NCBI GenBank assembly: GCA_021817415.1
Contig: JAKAUZ010000082.1
Coordinates: 1 to 40,632, forward strand
Reading direction: 5' to 3'
Length of the DNA stretch: 40,632 nt
Source of the DNA: Thermoplasmata archaeon
GTDB lineage: Archaea; Thermoplasmatota; Thermoplasmata; Thermoplasmatales; GCA-001856825
Shown here: piece after piece, positions 28,027 through 36,106 of the stretch
How positions within the stretch are numbered: the first letter of the stretch is position 1
Layout: each line of letters starts with the position of its first letter
Translations under genes and position numbers: made by a program
The notes under the pieces: generated by a model
The model's input: the letters and a program-made list of their open reading frames with translations, nothing else
Told to the model about the DNA's origin: nothing
The model's database searches: none

Positions 28027-28506
28027 AATAGAGACCCAGATGAACTGGTCTTTCTCAGCCGGTGAATGGAATGGTTTCAAACCCTTATAGGTAGAATAAA
28101 GACGGGAACTCTTGAAACACCAATCATACCGCTTCATTTTGCAAGTTTCAAACCCTTATAGGTAGAATAGAGACATTCAGATTTAGCAATGAACGGCACG
28201 GCATAGCCCAGGTTTCAAACCCTTATAGGTAGAATAGAGACGGAAAGGCTCGCGAGGAGCAGGCCTCATTCTGGGCAGAGTTTCAAACCCTTATAGGTAG
28301 AATAGAGACTGGTGCCAATCTTTAGGTTTTAGCATACTACCACATGTTTCAAACCCTTATAGGTAGAATAGAGACTTATCTCTTTTTTTAGCCATTTTGA
28401 TCGCATAGGAGTTTCAAACCCTTATAGGTAGAATAGAGACTGAGTACAGCTGATCAGCAGAACTGGAGGAGTAGATGTTTCAAACCCTTATAGGTAGAAC
28501 AGAGAC
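28006..28506. CRISPR. CRISPR array, 8 repeats and 7 spacers, no cas genes nearby
   Basis: Repeats of 30 nt start at 28006, 28074, 28145, 28212, 28280, 28346, 28411 and 28477. The unit begins GTTTCAAACCC on the plus strand, and the complement ends GGGTTTGAAAC. Spacers are 38, 41, 37, 38, 36, 35 and 36 nt. Repeat 2 differs by one base (AATAAAGAC) and repeat 8 by one base (AACAGAGAC). The GAAAC 3' end seen on the minus strand resembles the 5'-handle of type I/III crRNAs, which favours transcription leftward from the AT-rich flank at 28507-28557. A variant repeat at that end would instead suggest it is the distal end. No cas gene is in the window. Confidence 0.98.
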
Positions 28507-28557
28507 GTTGGCGGTAAACCAGCTTTGGGACAACAAAATTTTAATATAAACTAGATT

Positions 28558-28578
28558 TAGTCCCTATAAATGGGACTA
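28558..28578 (+). promoter_or_regulatory. palindrome wrapped around the MFS transporter TATA box
   Basis: TAGTCCC (28558-28564) and GGGACTA (28572-28578) are perfect inverted arms around TATAAAT (28565-28571). A dimeric repressor bound here would block TBP directly. The transporter start follows 25 bp later. This is a common design for archaeal drug or metabolite efflux genes controlled by their substrate. Confidence 0.6.
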
Positions 28579-28603
28579 CCTAGACAAAAGGGGGAATCGG
28601 TAA

Positions 28604-29812
28604 TTGGAATTGAGTGAAGACAAGGAAAACAAGGCAGGTCTCCCCCCACTCTTCTACCGTTTCATGTTCTCTAGGGTCCTGACGGGCATTTCAATATCAT
28701 CCTTCATTCTATTCTTCATGTGGGACATCGTGAGCAGGTATCACTCCGTCTTTCTAGCCGGGATGATGATCACGATTTATGTTGCTGTGGCACTCCTCCT
28801 CTCATTTCCAATCGGTCACCTCATCGACAGGCTCAACAACACAACTCTGAATTTTTTATCAAGCGCCGTGATCCTTGGTGGTTTCGCAGTCCTCATAACC
28901 GGGGGAAACATCTTCTCCATATATGCAGCCACTGCAATATCGGTGTTCGGACAGACGATGAAGTTAGACTCATTCTCCGCTATAATAAAGAAGCACGTTC
29001 AAGAGGGATCGTTCAAGAAGGCTAACTCATTCAGTTTCGCTGCTAACAGCGCGTCTTCGCTCCTCGGTACGTTGATCGGGGGGTTCTCCATAGTCTACCT
29101 TCAAGGGTACTTTGTCTATCTCCTGCTTGCCATCACCGCGATATCAATATTTCTCTCACTGCCAATTGCTGAAAAAGCATATAAGCCTAAGGGGGGAGGG
29201 AGAGCGGTACTTGGTGAGATGAAAGCAGTGGGCTCATTCGTCTGGAGTATGGCAGGTATCCTGATTCTCGCGTTCTTCCTCAATGGTCTCCTGATTTCCC
29301 TGGATACGTATTCTTCTGGTATCTTCAATCTGGTGTTGAAGCCGTCGCCCATATATTACACTGCATTCAACATGTGCGTTCCTCTAGGGATGATGACGGG
29401 AACTCCTATAGCGAATATGGGATTTTTCAAGAGGGAGAGACCCATGACAATAGCCGTCATGATGCTAGTATTCTCCCCCCTGATATTAATACTGGCCCTA
29501 AGCAGATCACCCATCGTGGACGTGTTAGATGCCTTTGCAATAGGACTTGTTCTTCCCGTCATTAACATACCCATAACTACGAGACTGATGAGAGCAGTAC
29601 CTCACGAGATATACGGGAAAGTGATGGCATTCCTTAAGATATTCACTGGTGGCGCATCTCCGGTTATGGGTTCAGTATTCTCCACGATGGCGCTGTTCTT
29701 AAGTATTCCTCTCGTTCTCTTCTGGGTTGCAGTACTAGTGGTTCCACTTGCGATTTACAGCATGAGGATTGTTCCAAGATTCTTCAGATTCAACATTCCA
29801 CAGCCAAAATAA
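28604..29812 (+). CDS. major facilitator superfamily (MFS) transporter
   Basis: 402 residues with about 11-12 membrane helices. The loop between helices 2 and 3 reads GHLIDRLNN, an MFS motif A-like sequence (GxxxDRxxx). A central cytoplasmic loop (about 185-205) divides two six-helix halves. The start is TTG, supported by an AGGGGGA ribosome binding site about 10 bp upstream. The gene is intact although its surroundings on both sides are decayed. The palindromic promoter suggests substrate-induced efflux. Substrate unknown. Confidence 0.88.
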   Translation: MELSEDKENKAGLPPLFYRFMFSRVLTGISISSFILFFMWDIVSRYHSVFLAGMMITIYVAVALLLSFPIGHLIDRLNNTTLNFLSSAVILGGFAVLITGGNIFSIYAATAISVFGQTMKLDSFSAIIKKHVQEGSFKKANSFSFAANSASSLLGTLIGGFSIVYLQGYFVYLLLAITAISIFLSLPIAEKAYKPKGGGRAVLGEMKAVGSFVWSMAGILILAFFLNGLLISLDTYSSGIFNLVLKPSPIYYTAFNMCVPLGMMTGTPIANMGFFKRERPMTIAVMMLVFSPLILILALSRSPIVDVLDAFAIGLVLPVINIPITTRLMRAVPHEIYGKVMAFLKIFTGGASPVMGSVFSTMALFLSIPLVLFWVAVLVVPLAIYSMRIVPRFFRFNIPQPK

Positions 29813-30390
29813 CAAGAGCAGAAAAAATGGCCCTTCCTCGAATCTTTTATGTCACATTAAGACTTAAAAGCCTAAGTCTGGCTGCTTTCACCCAATCGTG
29901 TTAAGCCCCATAGTTATGCGTATGTTTTGGGCCAACAAAACTCTGCAACGGTCTGAAGGTAGTAGACAGATTCCTGTTGCCTGTGGCAACATGCGAGAGC
30001 ACATGCATTTATTGCCATGTTATGGTGTGTAGTTGAAAACATCCGGGGAGAGGTGGACAGACATCAATATAACGGTAGGGAAGTGCATGCACGAATTATC
30101 CTCCACAAACTACATCTCTATAAGGGCTGTAGCAGTCAAATACAACCAGATACTGGTTCAAATATCCTCTGTGTATTTTCAGTAAAGCTTCCAAGGATAT
30201 TGCCTAGAGTTACGTACAGATAGCTACTAGAAAGAAGCTAAACCTCAAATGGACGAAGCAGTAAAACGTCTCTGTTTGGAGGGATGCCGTTTGTTAGTAT
30301 CGACGGATTGACGCTCTATACCTTATCCTAATATCATCCTGTTCTTGAGGGAACAAAAGTTTGCTCCTAGTTGATATCCAAGATGTCACT
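29813..30390. other. gene-free stretch with no recognisable gene
   Basis: About 580 bp between the MFS gene and the structured repeat. The longest frame (30017-30223, 68 codons) is not convincing. I see no tRNA and no strong inverted repeat. It reads like degraded sequence on the left border of the 30391 repeat. Confidence 0.4.
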
Positions 30391-30692
30391 GAAAGTATTA
30401 TATTTGACCTGTAGGTAGTAGTATTGAAGGTTCAGAAGAAGTTTGATCAAGCGTGAGTGTGACGGTCACATTCTCACCCGTGTGGACCTGCACTGCAGGT
30501 TAAGAGACGATTTTTTGGGAGGGGTGAGGGCAGCCAAGAGGTGCTGTAACTGGAAGTGATAGCAGTGAACATAAAAGAATTGGTTGATAAGATAAATGAT
30601 TCACCAACCACGTTGGTGAAGGTAAAGATAGGAGGCAGGGACGCTACCGATACGGCGATAGCGAAGCCTGCCTATTATGAGGATGAGAGGGA
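30391..30692 (+). repeat. dispersed structured repeat, copy 1
   Basis: About 302 bp nearly matching 40063-40370 in the same orientation, with only scattered mismatches and a few indels. It starts at GAAAGTATTATATTTGACC, includes two hairpins (30453-30477 and 30486-30500), a T-run, a purine-rich GGGAGGGGTGAGGG, and the first ~45 codons of a GTG-started ORF. The flanks outside these limits are unrelated in the two copies. Confidence 0.85.
30453..30500 (+). ncRNA. candidate structured RNA leader, copy 1 (two hairpins)
   Basis: Hairpin 1 pairs GTGAG (30453-30457) with CTCAC (30473-30477) and TGTGAC with GTCACA inside it, the tip opening to form a loop. Hairpin 2 pairs ACCTGC (30486-30491) with GCAGGT (30495-30500). 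In copy 2 both hairpins persist although the bases differ, with a T-A to G-C pair change in hairpin 2. This points to selection on RNA structure. Confidence 0.5.
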
Positions 30693-30846
30693 TGCTGCCA
30701 GGGTATACTACTATTACGGCCCGCTGGACCCGGATAACTGGTCCGAGATCAGGGACGCAAACAGGGGCGAGGAGATGGTTGTTGAAGGTACCCAGACTGA
30801 AGCAAAATATCATCAGCGCTTTCAGCACATACGAGACAGAGCTTGA
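30556..30846 (+). CDS. ORF with repeat-encoded N-terminus, possibly broken
   Basis: 96 residues from GTG 30556 (a second GTG lies at 30565). The first ~47 residues (NIKELVDKINDSP, VKVKIGGRDA, KPAYYEDER) are nearly identical to the start of the ORF at 40234. After the repeat ends the two proteins diverge completely. The remainder here contains YYYYGPLDPDNWSEIRDANRG and ends as the recombinase remnant begins in another frame. No family was recognised. It may be a module fused to different downstream genes, or a broken gene. Confidence 0.4.
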   Translation: MIAVNIKELVDKINDSPTTLVKVKIGGRDATDTAIAKPAYYEDERDAARVYYYYGPLDPDNWSEIRDANRGEEMVVEGTQTEAKYHQRFQHIRDRA

Positions 30847-30869
30847 TGCCATGCCGTTGAAGGACCTCC

Positions 30870-31409
30870 CCCTCTGGGTCAAGGGGGAATGCAATCTTCC
30901 ACATCCTGGTTGGGATGGGCTTAAGGCTCCAGGAGCTGACGGACCTCAAGGTGTCTTATGTCGATTTCCAGAAAGGTATAAACAAGGTCAGGGGGAAAGG
31001 GCAGAATAAGAGGCAGACCAACCTTCCGGACGAGGCGGCCGGTGCGCTCAGGGAATATCTTTTATGAAGGAACATGCCGAGGCGGGTGTTCGCAAGGGCG
31101 TACGTTTCCACCACGAGGAACGGAAGGATGAATTACGACTATATGCGCTCCAGGATAAAGAGGGTTGCGCTGAAGGCAGGCGTCAGATTCCATGCCCACA
31201 CGGCGCGGCACACCTAAGCAACGGAACTCCTGAAACAGGGGGTTGACGTTTATTTTGTCCCGAGGCTGCTGGGGCACGAAAAAATGACGTCGACGCAGAT
31301 ATACCTCCATCCCAAAGAAGAGGACGCAATAAACAGGGCGAGGAGGGTACGTTTTTTTGAGGTTCAGGATGGATTGGAGGTGACCCTACGCCCCCAACGG
31401 GAGTTGTAA
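30870..31409 (+). pseudogene. tyrosine recombinase catalytic domain with two in-frame stops
   Basis: One frame reads AIFHILVGMGLRLQELTDLK (box I Arg), KVRGKGQNKRQ (Lys hairpin), then a TGA after LREYLL, then HAHTARHT-TAA-ATELLKQG (HxxR, with the stop where Tyr or Phe is usual), LLGHEKMTSTQIYLHP (His and the nucleophile Tyr) and a tail to TAA at 31407-31409. Apart from the two stops, all catalytic residues remain. The N-terminal domain is missing or out of frame. GC-rich like 124-1011 and 26860-27165. It is preceded by the structured repeat. Confidence 0.8.
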
Positions 31410-31940
31410 CAAAAGTCTAAATCCCAACCAATATTATACTACACAATATTATAATTCTACGTGAAAATATAACTTTTTTTAAATACTCAGTGATCTGAGC
31501 GGCTTTGTAGTTTTATTGGCAATATAACTAAAGAATGCAGAATAAAACTACAAAGCTCCCCCTCTTGATATGTATTAATTCCTGTCCGACCTCATTGAAA
31601 CATATCTCTCAGATTTCATTTCATGATATTCCCTATTGCAACATACGGTTTATTCTGGTAGGCAACCTTTTCACCGATTCTGATGACGTTATCGCGCCTA
31701 GAACGCCCGTGTTCTGCTCTGGCTCTGTGCAATCGTATTGAATTATCATCATAATTGGACGTGATTTGATATTCAATCTCTCAGATATATATCCATTTCC
31801 CGACATTTAACGGATTTTCCTCGTGTCTTGTAGAAAATACTATCAACCAAAATTTACAACCGTATCTATTAGCTCTCACACTGAAGAAGCTCTAAGTATA
31901 TGCTTGTAGAATAACGGGTTTAGGAACGCAAAAGGTCAAC
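31410..31940. other. AT-rich intergenic stretch with a strong inverted repeat
   Basis: About 530 bp separate the recombinase remnant from the 3' end of the OLD nuclease gene. It holds two copies of CAATATTATA about 15 bp apart (near 31425-31455) and the 16-bp-arm inverted repeat listed next. The frame 31535-31741 is not convincing. Composition drops sharply in GC here, marking the left limit of the accessory island. Confidence 0.4.
31502..31556. repeat. perfect 16-bp inverted repeat (possible hairpin RNA or mini-element)
   Basis: GCTTTGTAGTTTTATT (31502-31517) is exactly complementary to AATAAAACTACAAAGC (31541-31556), with 23 bp between. It is too long to be chance and unusual for an archaeal terminator, which needs only T-tracts. 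It could be the ends of a tiny mobile element, a hairpin RNA, or a binding site. Confidence 0.6.
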
Positions 31941-33890
31941 CTAATATAAGAAACTGTTTAGGTCCTCATTTAAAGACTTGAATCTAATCAATGCGTCATC
32001 ATATCCAGGCAACTTTCTTGCTAAATCTGCGTGTTCTATAAGGAATGCAGCTGGTTTGTAGTGATCGTATGGAGGAAGATCAGACAGAGACTTTTTGAGT
32101 TCTACAAAACAGAACTCAACTTGTTCTGTGATTCTCTTACTAGTATTGTTCAATGCCTTTTGACAGGGTAACAACTGATCTTTTATTCCATAGCATTCGC
32201 CTACTAGTGATGTGTAAAATTCGGAACCCAGCATGTCCTCTATATCTGCCTCTGGTTGATTGACATATTTATCTACTGTTATGACTCGCTCAGATGGTAT
32301 GATACTTGATTTTCGCAGGTTGTACAAACGAGTTTTGTCACCATGATGATAATCAGATACAACTGCTAAATTTAGCTTGTTACCTCCAAATAACGCAACG
32401 AAACTCCAAAATTTATCGATTCCTCCTGTAGGTGCTATTACCCATCTTTCATCTAACTGGGTCATTTTTTTCATTTTTAGCTCGTTTGATGCCCATTTTA
32501 AATATATTAAGTCAGATGGGCCTTCAACTAATAGAGTATTCTTACCGACGAAAAGAGTTTGAGCGATCTCGTATCCGAGTGCAGCTTGAAGAGGGAAAAT
32601 TGTATCGTTGTCAGATTTGAGAACTTCAGATGAAACTTTAGTACCAATTACTTTTTCCTTGGTTGATAAGTCTTGAACAGTTCTTATGCCTGAGAGATTC
32701 TCTACGTCAACCATAAAAGGAGAGTGAGTTGTATAAATTACCTGGTGATTTGGGCACAGTTTTTCCTTGATGAACTTAAGTAAGTTCTCTTGCGCTCTTC
32801 CATGAAGACTTAATCCTGGTTCATCAAGCAGTATTATGAGATTTTTTCCATAAATCTTGTCTAATTGAGAAAACCACGCGAGAAAAGAGAAAAACCAGAT
32901 GAATCCAGTGCTTCTTTCATCAAAATTTACTGATACTTGATGAAGATCATTAAAGACACGTGTCCTGAATACCATTCCCGTATTGAAAGGAGGCGGATCT
33001 AAAGGCAGTGCTGCTCTCAAATCAAAATCCACTTTGAGAAATTGATTTTGAGTCCAATAAGGAAATATTTGTTGTGTTATGGAATTTGAAACAGCCTCCA
33101 GTTCTGCCTTTAGAGCTTCAAATTTTCCTACGTTTTTTAGCTCCTCGGCACTAGTTCCAGCAAGATCTAATAGGGCAGAAAAAATACGCAATCCTTCTTT
33201 GAGCTGTTTATTATTCTTCTTTGTCAAGAAATCGTCGAGTCCAACCTGACCACTCATTTTTTCATAATCTGCAAAATATAAAAATTTCGGCATAATTGAT
33301 GAGATAGCGGACCCAACTGCAGTGGATGCAAGTCCATCTGGGGACAGTGATTGTAAGGTACTAAGAAGTTGATTTTGTGGTGGTGTAAGTGGAGGAGCAC
33401 CTGTGAGTTTGTTCCTCAGCTCCAGGATAGTTTTAGAATTGCTAACTCTAGCGATTTCGTCTGGATTCAATTTTGCGGTAGATATGAGATGGTTCACTAA
33501 TTCCTGTTCGTCGATTTTGTCAGATACCCGTATCCTATTATCATATCCTTTAGTAATAGTGATAATCTTTTCAGAAAGTGTTTTCTCACCCACTTTTTTT
33601 GCAATTTCAGCGACATCACTATCATCTAATTCCCATTTAGTCGTGAGGATCATATCAGGATCCTTTTCGTGGCGAGATTTATAAGAGGAATATCTTCTTC
33701 TCGGATAATCCTCCAATGGCACAAAGTTGGAATCATTGAGGTTTTCTGGGTTTAATTTATAAAGTCCCTTAAGAATCGTAGTTTTGCCCGATTCATTCTT
33801 TCCGACAAGACAGGTCAAGCCCTCAATAGTAAATTCGTCAGAATCTTCAACACAGCGCAAATTCTGAATCCTCACTGAGAGAATTTTCAT
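31941..33890 (-). CDS. OLD-family ATP-dependent endonuclease
   Basis: 649 residues, an ABC-type ATPase fused to a Toprim nuclease, as in class 1 OLD proteins. Walker A is GKNESGKTT (30-38), the ABC-signature region RSTGFIWFFS lies near 326-335, Walker B is LIILLDEP (351-358) with Glu357, and the H-loop is TTHSPFM (387-393). Toprim residues are Glu456 and Asp460 (LVEGPSDL) and Asp513 (VSDYHHGDK). OLD proteins cut DNA in phage exclusion; related GajA works with GajB. No UvrD-like GajB partner lies next to it, so it probably acts alone or with the divergent genes. A TTATATTAAT box precedes the ATG. Confidence 0.92.
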   Translation of the reverse strand: MKILSVRIQNLRCVEDSDEFTIEGLTCLVGKNESGKTTILKGLYKLNPENLNDSNFVPLEDYPRRRYSSYKSRHEKDPDMILTTKWELDDSDVAEIAKKVGEKTLSEKIITITKGYDNRIRVSDKIDEQELVNHLISTAKLNPDEIARVSNSKTILELRNKLTGAPPLTPPQNQLLSTLQSLSPDGLASTAVGSAISSIMPKFLYFADYEKMSGQVGLDDFLTKKNNKQLKEGLRIFSALLDLAGTSAEELKNVGKFEALKAELEAVSNSITQQIFPYWTQNQFLKVDFDLRAALPLDPPPFNTGMVFRTRVFNDLHQVSVNFDERSTGFIWFFSFLAWFSQLDKIYGKNLIILLDEPGLSLHGRAQENLLKFIKEKLCPNHQVIYTTHSPFMVDVENLSGIRTVQDLSTKEKVIGTKVSSEVLKSDNDTIFPLQAALGYEIAQTLFVGKNTLLVEGPSDLIYLKWASNELKMKKMTQLDERWVIAPTGGIDKFWSFVALFGGNKLNLAVVSDYHHGDKTRLYNLRKSSIIPSERVITVDKYVNQPEADIEDMLGSEFYTSLVGECYGIKDQLLPCQKALNNTSKRITEQVEFCFVELKKSLSDLPPYDHYKPAAFLIEHADLARKLPGYDDALIRFKSLNEDLNSFLY

Positions 33891-34248
33891 AAGATTCAGA
33901 TTAATATAAGCGTCTTGCTTAAAATTCTTTCTGTTAAACTGACCTCCGAGACCAAGTAGGCTATCCAGCTAGAATTTTGAGTTTGCAATTTCTACCTTAT
34001 TGGCTCAAAACTTAACAATCTAAAAATAATGGCGCCCAGTCTAAGACAAGTAAGAAGACTGCCGTATTCACGGTAAGCACCATTTTCACCGCAACCATCT
34101 TAGGCATTTTTATATGAATTTTGGTACTGTTCGATTATCGATACATGAACAAAATCTGGAAATCTGTTTAGTGTCGGGACATGAATGAGAATGGACAGCT
34201 CGATAAGTAGTTAAAACAGGCAGATATTAATTTATGGGGAGAATTATT
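33891..34248. other. divergent promoter region of the accessory island
   Basis: About 350 bp between the OLD gene (minus) and the 34249 gene (plus). An AT-rich TTAATATAAG box (33901-33910) serves the OLD gene. On the plus strand TTTTTATATG (about 34107-34116) could start a long leader. I see no coding frame and no RNA gene. Confidence 0.4.
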
Positions 34249-34803
34249 ATGTCAACCGATAACAGAGAGAGAATATGGTTCGAGTCAATTAAATCTAATG
34301 GGTCTTTCCCTGATGGAAGGATCAAATTAGATGTGTTGTTTAAAGGTAGTGGTAATAGAGAACTAGTTTGGACACCTACATGGAATGCAGTAATCAGTAT
34401 CTCAGCCGCAGCGAAGTTTTTAGAGGAGACAAATAAGCCTAGAAGCGAGTGGAATCAACCACTTACAGATGCTTACTCTAAATTAGAGCAATCTAGTAAG
34501 TTCTTAGAAGAGATAGCTAAAGCTGCAAATTTAATTGCAGCAAATTTAGGCAATCTTTTTGGTGATAAAGCTATAGACAAATTATTTCCCGATATCCCAC
34601 CTGAATTAAGTCACAAACCTGAGCAGATACGATATATATTGTCGGGTGCCGAGGACATCGATGATTTTATAGTGAGGCTTGCGCCTATAATTTCTGTCCA
34701 CAGGAAATACTTCGATGATAAGATTCTAAAACAAAATTTTAATAGAGTTCTAAGACCCCTTGCTTTGAAACTAGACGATAATCTGAAAATTGTAAAAATA
34801 TAG
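34249..34803 (+). CDS. hypothetical protein of the accessory island
   Basis: 184 residues from ATG 34249, chosen because GGGGAG lies 7 bp upstream; the ATG at 34234 would overlap that site. The N-terminal part is beta-like (DGRIKLDVLFKGSG), then helices rich in Ala (AAKFLEETNK, AKAANLIAANLGNLFG), and the C-terminus is a charged helical region. No signal peptide, no membrane segment, no recognised family. It is divergent from the OLD nuclease and first in the plus-strand series. Being AT-rich like its neighbours, it probably arrived with them. Confidence 0.65.
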   Translation: MSTDNRERIWFESIKSNGSFPDGRIKLDVLFKGSGNRELVWTPTWNAVISISAAAKFLEETNKPRSEWNQPLTDAYSKLEQSSKFLEEIAKAANLIAANLGNLFGDKAIDKLFPDIPPELSHKPEQIRYILSGAEDIDDFIVRLAPIISVHRKYFDDKILKQNFNRVLRPLALKLDDNLKIVKI

Positions 34804-34934
34804 AATACTGATTATAGGAATGGAATTAACCTGACCCCAATTTATAGGGGGGATTGGGATTCGGAAACTTAAAATTTAGTTGCTAAGAATCTTCACGTCT
34901 GGCTCATTGTTCTCAGCAAGTAGCCCCTAGCAGA

Positions 34935-34966
34935 TTCGCTTAAATATTTAAGCGAAGCCTATAAAC
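34935..34966 (+). promoter_or_regulatory. 22-bp perfect palindrome followed by a TATA box
   Basis: Positions 34935-34956 are a perfect palindrome with half-site TTCGCTTAAAT. Two bases later comes CTATAAAC (34959-34966), and an ATG follows at 34984, the distance expected for leaderless transcription. A symmetric dimeric repressor or activator site is the likely meaning. The palindrome would control the small gene behind it and perhaps the whole series to 37683. Confidence 0.6.
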
Positions 34967-34983
34967 AAACCTCTCATTTCCAC

Positions 34984-35258
34984 ATGAATTCAAATGAAGA
35001 TTCTTACGAAATGAGTTCCGACATCTCTTTTTGTAAATTAACAAAGACGAGCATTACAACATTCTCCCAACAATGCTACAGGAATGGATAGAAAACAGAC
35101 AACAAGGATTAAGTAACCCTAGATTATGATATTCAGAATGCGAATGTTGCGGGAAAAAGAGCTTGATGTTTCCGAGAACATGAGCTATTTCTGGCTGGGA
35201 GTGGAAAGATCCCCGTCCAAAACAATGGGCAGTTAAATCAGATGAGAGGATGATATAA
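34984..35258 (+). pseudogene. small Cys-rich protein gene, broken by a frameshift and two TGA codons
   Basis: From the leaderless ATG at 34984 the frame reads MNSNEDSYEMSSDISFCKLT. Near 35040 the coding signal moves to another frame: DEHYNILPTMLQEWIENRQQ, GLSNPRL-TGA-YSECECCGKK, SLMFPRT-TGA-AISGWEWKD, PRPKQWAVKSDERMI, TAA. Both TGA codons (35127 and 35181) could be Trp codons changed by one base. The CECC cluster suggests metal binding. The final TAA touches the GTG of the next gene, so the intact ancestor was coupled to it. Other genes here use TGA as stop, so recoding is unlikely. Confidence 0.5.
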
Positions 35259-36002
35259 GTGACATTTCGTAAATATGCAAGTCTTGGGGAGAAGTTAAGC
35301 GACATTGGTATGTCTTTGTCTGAAATGAACGAAGCTATCAAGAAAAGAGAAAGTTCCGCTATTAAATACCGGCGGGACACAAAATTTCCCAACTCCATTG
35401 AACTTATTCAGCCAGACTTGGATAATTTTATAGGAGAGGTCGAAGAATCACTTCGTTATGCCGATGAAGGGTTCATCACAGGAAAGCCCCTTAGCTATCT
35501 TTTAAAACTCCATAAGGGACTAAAACAACTTGATTTCAGCGAAAGGAGGAAGAAATTCATGGTTCCCGCTGATATAACTGACATAACTGTGAAAGAAGCG
35601 CTGGAGGAAGCTGTTGAAGATTATCAAAATGACTGCTTCGACTCAACAATGGCAATGTGTAGGAAGGCTTATCATTTGATATTACACAATTTATATACTA
35701 ATAGAGAAAGAAAGAGGCCTGTTATTATCGGTAAAAATAATCAAAAACTAGAGATGCCCCTAAACGAGTTGTTTAAGTGGTTTGAGAAAACATTTGGTGA
35801 AAATGAAACAGTAAAGAAGGTCGGAATAATAATAAAACAGCTTGGTGACGAGGCAGTTCATATACCAAAACCGGAACCTTCCCGTTCCACAAAAGGAGAA
35901 CAAGCAGCTACTGCACTGTCCGGGGCCATCTTGTTGGCGAAGAGCATGTTCCTAGAGTTCACTGAACTGAAAAATATTTCATCAAGAAATGAAGGAGTAT
36001 AA
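35259..36002 (+). CDS. DUF4145-like (HEPN-related) protein
   Basis: 247 residues. The N-terminal ~105 are a charged helical region. From about 110 the pattern ALEEAVEDYQNDCFDSTMAMCRKAYHLILHNL (quoted region 114-145) followed by a C-terminal LGDEAVHIPKPEPSR and an Ala-rich helix resembles DUF4145, a HEPN-like helical domain common in defence islands and at the ends of restriction proteins. GTG start with GAGAGGATG about 8 bp upstream. It directly follows the broken Cys-rich gene. The RNase motif RxxxxH of HEPN toxins is not clearly present, so activity is open. Confidence 0.65.
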   Translation: MTFRKYASLGEKLSDIGMSLSEMNEAIKKRESSAIKYRRDTKFPNSIELIQPDLDNFIGEVEESLRYADEGFITGKPLSYLLKLHKGLKQLDFSERRKKFMVPADITDITVKEALEEAVEDYQNDCFDSTMAMCRKAYHLILHNLYTNRERKRPVIIGKNNQKLEMPLNELFKWFEKTFGENETVKKVGIIIKQLGDEAVHIPKPEPSRSTKGEQAATALSGAILLAKSMFLEFTELKNISSRNEGV

Positions 36003-36106
36003 TAGATGTGTGACTACACGGGAATGGTAGGGTCAATGGAGATTTGAAAATATGATGCTAACCGATCGTGAGAGTTCTAAAAAGGGAAAGAAAAAGGGCA
36101 GGTAAT

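Noticed and set aside
30150-30175. GGTTCAAAT resembling a tRNA T-loop.
   Set aside because: No acceptor, D or anticodon stems can be formed around it.
35127-35183. Two TGA codons in the Cys-rich mini-gene at places suited to Trp, suggesting TGA recoding.
   Set aside because: Many intact genes in the window end with TGA, the same mini-gene uses TGG, and it also has a frameshift; decay is simpler.
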